DNA of 64,000 nucleotides. Source: Sphingobacterium siyangense (GTDB taxonomy: Bacteria; Bacteroidota; Bacteroidia; Sphingobacteriales; Sphingobacteriaceae). Within the stretch, counting starts at the first letter, position 1, and each line of letters begins with the position of its first letter. Location: the NCBI RefSeq assembly GCF_007830445.1, contig NZ_VLKR01000021.1, positions 62,001 through 126,000 on the forward strand. Direction: 5' to 3'. Under the pieces are notes generated by a model that saw only the letters and a list, made by a program, of their open reading frames with translations, made no database searches and had not been told where the DNA came from. Shown here piece after piece: positions 60,444 through 64,000 of this stretch. The translations under genes and the position numbers were made by a program.

Positions 60444-63123
60444 TTCCTTTCCCTAGATATTTGTTGAAATCCCATTTTACACCGACCAAAAAATACTGCG
60501 TCAATACCTGTTGAACAGATTCGGAATAGTTGGTGTCACTCGCATTACGGCGTGTGTTGTTAAAGGTGTTGAAAAGGTCAAAGGCCTTTACGCTGAGTGT
60601 CATGCTCTCATCTTTCAGTACTTTTTTCTCCAATTCGATATTGGTATAAAATTGATTGATTGATTTCTTATAGAGTTTTGTAGGTCCTGTGTAGCTATAG
60701 AAAAGGTTGGCCATGATATTAAACTTCTTTGGTAGAAAGTATTTGACATAGGCCGAGGTCCCACCTTGAAAACTTGTTGCGTTGTATTGTGTGTTGATCG
60801 AGTTTTGTTGGATATTGAAGCCGGCGTTTGCAGAAAGGTCGAAATCGAACCCTTCTGAATCTTGTTCATTTAAGCTTGAACCTAGGCTAAAGTTGGTATT
60901 CTTTGCATTGTTCAGCAGAAACTCGCCACCGGATTGTCCGCCTTCAAATTTGGTGTAGCTATAGCTGTTGTTAAATCTAACATTTGCACTTTTGTTAAAA
61001 TTGATACGTCGATTGGCCAAAGGCTGCATATGGTTGATATTCAGACCACCATTCCAGTTGGATTTGCCGGATAGATTTTCATAAGTACTGATCTGGGCAG
61101 AGTTGTCCAGTATGGTTGTTTTGTTGACAATCGGATTATTTACGAAAGATAAGTTTCCGTTGATATTGATGTTGGTTCCTTTCAATAAACTGAAAGCATT
61201 ATAGTTGGCCGAAATATTATTGTTCACCGCACGTTTTAGGTCAGGATTACCAACTTGTTGAAACAAAGGGTTGGTCTGAGGTTGCAGCGGTTGTAACTGA
61301 TCAAAGGATGGAATGATATTCGAACTTTGATAAGCTAAACGTATATTTTTGCTATTTGAAAGGCGATAATTCGCATCAACATTTAAATTGTTGTCCCAAA
61401 AATTCCGGGCGAGATCGATTGACCTATAACTATCATTTAACTTCTGATTCTTATAGAACGTACGGTTGGAAAAATTGATCTCCAACTTTTCCCTGCGATA
61501 GGAAAAATTCACATTAACGCCCTGATTGGTGTTATTGTCGATCTGGTTTTGAGAATACAGCGAATCAAACTTTTGGGTAATATTGTCTATCGAATTTTGG
61601 GTATTTGTATTCTTCGAATGATTGAAGCTATAACCTAAAGCTAGATTGATATAGTCACTGATTCGGTTATTGAAGTTAATTGACGAGTTGAAGTCATTTC
61701 CGCTAGTCCGTCCGTGCCGATCTTGATCAATAATTGTGCTGTCTCCTGTTTTGTAGAAATAGGTTCGCGAATAGACTTTGCTGTCTGAATTTGACTCTTT
61801 GTGGTTATTCCCGACCATTAGGTTGACGGAACGACCCGCTTTTAACCGTTTTCTATAATTTAACCGAAAATTATTGTTAGAGCTTGAAGAGTTCGATTGA
61901 TTGTTCTCTCTAAAGTCGCTGATCGGATTACCTGATCCGTCGCCCGTTTTGCTGTCTGTATAGGTTAGATTAGCGTTGGTGGCCCAATTGGCATTGGATT
62001 GCAGGTCCATAGTTTGCGTGGAATCCAGTCGCATGTTAAGGTTTGACCTTAAACCATTGCTTCGACTATGCCTTTCATTATCGTTTTTGCTGTTTTTTTC
62101 CTGAATGGACTCGTCTGGCAGTACATTCTTATTGTAAGTCTCCGAGTGATTCCTGTTGCTGTTGTTGTCGTAACCATAGTTGGCATTGACTTTTAGGGCT
62201 TTTTTGAAGAACTGATTTTCATAATTGGCACCAAGGTTTGTGTTCAGAGGTTCGCCCGTAATTTGGTTGTTCATGCGTAGAGAGCCTTCACGGCCACTTG
62301 AACTGCCCATGTTGTTGTGACTCGCGGTGATGCCAATCCGCTCAGTCTTATTAAATTTCGCCGCAAAGAGATTTCCCGCATACAATTCTTTTGATCCAGC
62401 CAATGCTTCCATGTTTCCAAAGACACCCTTTCTTGCTTTCTCTTTGAGTACAACATTAACTGTCTGAATTCTTACGCCATCATCGATGCCTGACAGCTCA
62501 GCTTCCTCCGATTTTTTCTCATAGAGCTGCACCTTGTCAACGGCATCTGCCCGTACATTGCGAATGGCTATTTTAGGATCATAGCCAAAAAATTCTTCCC
62601 CATCGATAAACACTTTCTGTACAGATTTTCCTTGAGCCGTGATACTTCCATCTCCGGTAACCGTGAAACCGGGTAGACGACGTAGTAAATCCTCTAGCTT
62701 CGCATTTTTTTCTGTTGCAAAACTCGCCGCATCATATTCGATGGTGTCGCCTTTCAGTGTAATTGGAAGACGTCGGGTGACAATCACCTCCTGCAACACA
62801 TTTCTTTGGGAATTTATTTTGATATCATGCAGGTCGAGATCTTTGTCTGCAATTTGGATCGTATCACTATATAGTTCAAATTTAGGGTAAGTGGCCAAAA
62901 TAATGTAGCTCCCGGGTTTGATATTTTTGACCTGGAATTTTCCTTCTTCATTGGCTCGGTTAAAATAACGGAGGACTGAATCGCGGTTCAGTAAAATAAT
63001 GGAAGCATTGGTCAGGGGCTTGTCATCCGCCTTGTCTAGAATCCTCCCCTTGATGTTTATTTGGGAGTAAGCACTGTTGATGACGATAAATAGTAAAAGT
63101 ATTAATTGAACTAATCTTTTCAT
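60436..63123 (-). CDS. TonB-receptor-like outer-membrane barrel with carboxypeptidase-like plug extension
   Basis: 895-aa outer-membrane protein. After a signal peptide (to about residue 20) comes a CarboxypepD-regulatory-like beta-sandwich (INIKGRILDKADDKPLTNASIILLNRD, 22-100). A plug-like region follows (LEDLLRRLPGFTVTGDGSITAQGKSVQKVFIDGEEFFG), then a long Asn/Ser-rich beta-barrel. The protein ends FNKYLGKGND rather than on an aromatic residue. No TonB box is evident. The ligand is unknown. It is first in a two-gene operon with the GLPGLI gene. The -7 box TATCTTTG at 63141-63148 fits the start. Confidence 0.88.
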   Translation of the reverse strand: MKRLVQLILLLFIVINSAYSQINIKGRILDKADDKPLTNASIILLNRDSVLRYFNRANEEGKFQVKNIKPGSYIILATYPKFELYSDTIQIADKDLDLHDIKINSQRNVLQEVIVTRRLPITLKGDTIEYDAASFATEKNAKLEDLLRRLPGFTVTGDGSITAQGKSVQKVFIDGEEFFGYDPKIAIRNVRADAVDKVQLYEKKSEEAELSGIDDGVRIQTVNVVLKEKARKGVFGNMEALAGSKELYAGNLFAAKFNKTERIGITASHNNMGSSSGREGSLRMNNQITGEPLNTNLGANYENQFFKKALKVNANYGYDNNSNRNHSETYNKNVLPDESIQEKNSKNDNERHSRSNGLRSNLNMRLDSTQTMDLQSNANWATNANLTYTDSKTGDGSGNPISDFRENNQSNSSSSNNNFRLNYRKRLKAGRSVNLMVGNNHKESNSDSKVYSRTYFYKTGDSTIIDQDRHGRTSGNDFNSSINFNNRISDYINLALGYSFNHSKNTNTQNSIDNITQKFDSLYSQNQIDNNTNQGVNVNFSYRREKLEINFSNRTFYKNQKLNDSYRSIDLARNFWDNNLNVDANYRLSNSKNIRLAYQSSNIIPSFDQLQPLQPQTNPLFQQVGNPDLKRAVNNNISANYNAFSLLKGTNININGNLSFVNNPIVNKTTILDNSAQISTYENLSGKSNWNGGLNINHMQPLANRRINFNKSANVRFNNSYSYTKFEGGQSGGEFLLNNAKNTNFSLGSSLNEQDSEGFDFDLSANAGFNIQQNSINTQYNATSFQGGTSAYVKYFLPKKFNIMANLFYSYTGPTKLYKKSINQFYTNIELEKKVLKDESMTLSVKAFDLFNTFNNTRRNASDTNYSESVQQVLTQYFLVGVKWDFNKYLGKGND

Positions 63124-63140
63124 GTACGGGTTGTATCTTT

Positions 63141-63148
63141 CAAAGATA
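63141..63148 (-). promoter_or_regulatory. -7 box of the barrel-GLPGLI operon
   Basis: Reverse-strand TATCTTTG, full consensus, 18 bases before the ATG at 63123. The -33 position has only TTTA. Confidence 0.55.
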
Positions 63149-63303
63149 ATTTACTTAATCGTTAATAAATGTAAAACATCTCTTCTGAATGTAAAATCTT
63201 TGGTATATAAGGCAGAGGAAATCACATTTTTTCTTGCTCTACATGTGCTTTTTGAGCATCATTTTTTTTATTGCATTCAATACAGATTGTTGGCGGAAGG
63301 TTT

Positions 63304-63335
63304 TTTGAGAAAGTTAGAAGTAAAATTTACCTTTG
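63304..63335 (+). promoter_or_regulatory. Promoter of the thioredoxin-like gene
   Basis: TTTG at 63304-63307, a 20-bp spacer, and TACCTTTG at 63328-63335. It is one of the best matches in the window and sets the start at 63351, because the longer frame begins inside the -7 box. Confidence 0.7.
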
Positions 63336-63350
63336 CACAAAATTGGTATT

Positions 63351-63905
63351 ATGACGTTTGAAAATTACTTACAACAATTCGAAGATATCTTAAATCATCC
63401 TGAGAATCACCCTGCCTATCAAGATGATGAATATTATCAGTACACAAAAATGAACTGGACAAGAATGGGCCGTTGGTTAAAACGCTTTGAACCAACGTCG
63501 ACTTTTGAACAATTTGTGGAGTCAATTACTGAAAAGCAACAATGGATCATTATTACTGAACCTTGGTGCGGGGATGCAGCGCATTCGGTGCCTATGTTGG
63601 CGAAGATGGCCTCAAAAAATCCCAATATCAGGGTGGATATCCAATTGCGTGACAGCGCTCCGTTTCTGATCGATTCTTATTTAACCAACGGCGGTAAATC
63701 TATTCCAATTCTAGTGATACGTAATGGACAGGGGCAGGATTTGGCTGTCTGGGGTCCAAGACCTCAAGCTTGCCAGGAGCTGTTTTTGAAGATGAAGGCG
63801 CAAGGGGCAGATTTCTCCGAAATCAAAGAGGAGATTCAAAAGTGGTACAATGCCGATAAAGGAACCGAAATCCAAAAGGAAATCCAGGCTTTGCTAGAAA
63901 AATAA
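63351..63905 (+). CDS. Thioredoxin-like protein with a single active-site cysteine
   Basis: 184-aa thioredoxin-fold protein, probably cytoplasmic (no signal peptide). The strand WIIITEPWCGDAAHSVPMLAKMA places Cys73 where thioredoxin has W-C-x-x-C, but the second cysteine is Ala76. The cis-Pro strand is GGKSIPILVIRNGQ. The Bacteroidota family with WCGDA is annotated as thioredoxin family. A monothiol or non-redox role is likely. The start at 63351 is chosen because 63333 is a TTG inside the promoter. Confidence 0.85.
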   Translation: MTFENYLQQFEDILNHPENHPAYQDDEYYQYTKMNWTRMGRWLKRFEPTSTFEQFVESITEKQQWIIITEPWCGDAAHSVPMLAKMASKNPNIRVDIQLRDSAPFLIDSYLTNGGKSIPILVIRNGQGQDLAVWGPRPQACQELFLKMKAQGADFSEIKEEIQKWYNADKGTEIQKEIQALLEK

Positions 63906-64000
63906 GAAAAAATACATCTTTATAATAGACTGGCAATTTTTAAGTTTAACCGGATAATCATCTCAGGAGTAGACCTGGTCTTTCCTGAGCATGGTTTGAA
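63906..64000. other. Window end, no gene seen
   Basis: Short AT-rich stretch after the thioredoxin-like gene; no terminator or start codon context is clear before the edge. Confidence 0.4.

Overview
The window is a gene-dense stretch of Bacteroidota chromosome, most likely Sphingobacteriaceae and probably Sphingobacterium. That placement is inferred from family content and gene order, not from a search. The pointers are the parA-parB-DUF5683-dapB-lepB block, a GLPGLI protein paired with a TonB-receptor-like barrel, DUF2723, DUF4271 and DUF2911 proteins, a long low-complexity tail on ribosomal protein S16, and promoters of the Bacteroidota type (-7 TAnnTTTG with an upstream TTG/TTTG). Shine-Dalgarno sequences are not evident. 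Base composition looks even and moderately AT-rich. I saw no rRNA, tRNA, CRISPR array, insertion sequence, prophage or integrase, so this reads as vertically inherited core genome.

Layout. 1-4.7 kb: chromosome partition (ParA, cut by the window edge, and ParB), an envelope protein, DapB and signal peptidase I, ending at a hairpin shared with convergent pdxJ. 5.6-9.1 kb: diadenylate cyclase, a DUF2911 protein and a FucP-type sugar transporter. 9.2-11.3 kb: a reverse-strand operon whose genes overlap (histidine kinase, DinB-like, thioesterase). 11.4-13 kb: gltX. 13.2-17 kb: an EmrAB-like efflux pair divergent from an AraC regulator. 17-21 kb: SNF2 helicase and dapF. 21-26.9 kb: HtrA protease, tyrosine phosphatase, a small conserved-looking protein, cyclophilin, exonuclease III and the Mrp Fe-S carrier. 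27-33 kb: a GT51 transglycosylase with an AsmA-like N-terminal part, hpt, a small membrane protein, tag, DUF4271 and hemD. 33.4-40.7 kb: a JmjC-like cupin protein and a two-gene AddAB-type helicase-nuclease. 41-44.5 kb: rpsP-rimM, a lipoprotein, and metF behind a SAM-I riboswitch. 44.7-51.5 kb: DUF2723 membrane protein, OmpW-like porin, glnS and beta-carbonic anhydrase. 51.7-57.4 kb: SulP transporter, a small exported protein, HerA-like ATPase, nucleotidyltransferase and a TIGR02117 protein. 57.5-64 kb: dnaK, GLPGLI plus outer-membrane barrel, and a thioredoxin-like protein.

Functional links. DapB and DapF both serve diaminopimelate synthesis for the wall that the GT51 enzyme polymerises. Carbonic anhydrase and SulP probably form a bicarbonate-handling pair. 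The SAM riboswitch ties metF to methionine status. The AddAB-like pair, Tag and exonuclease III form a DNA-repair component.

I found no clear undescribed multi-gene system. The best leads are small. They are a perfect 17-bp inverted repeat whose arms hold the -33 and -7 boxes of one promoter (55637-55680) and an extended promoter sequence shared by three loci. Two more are near-leaderless promoters on gltX and glnS, and the AsmA-like/GT51 fusion.
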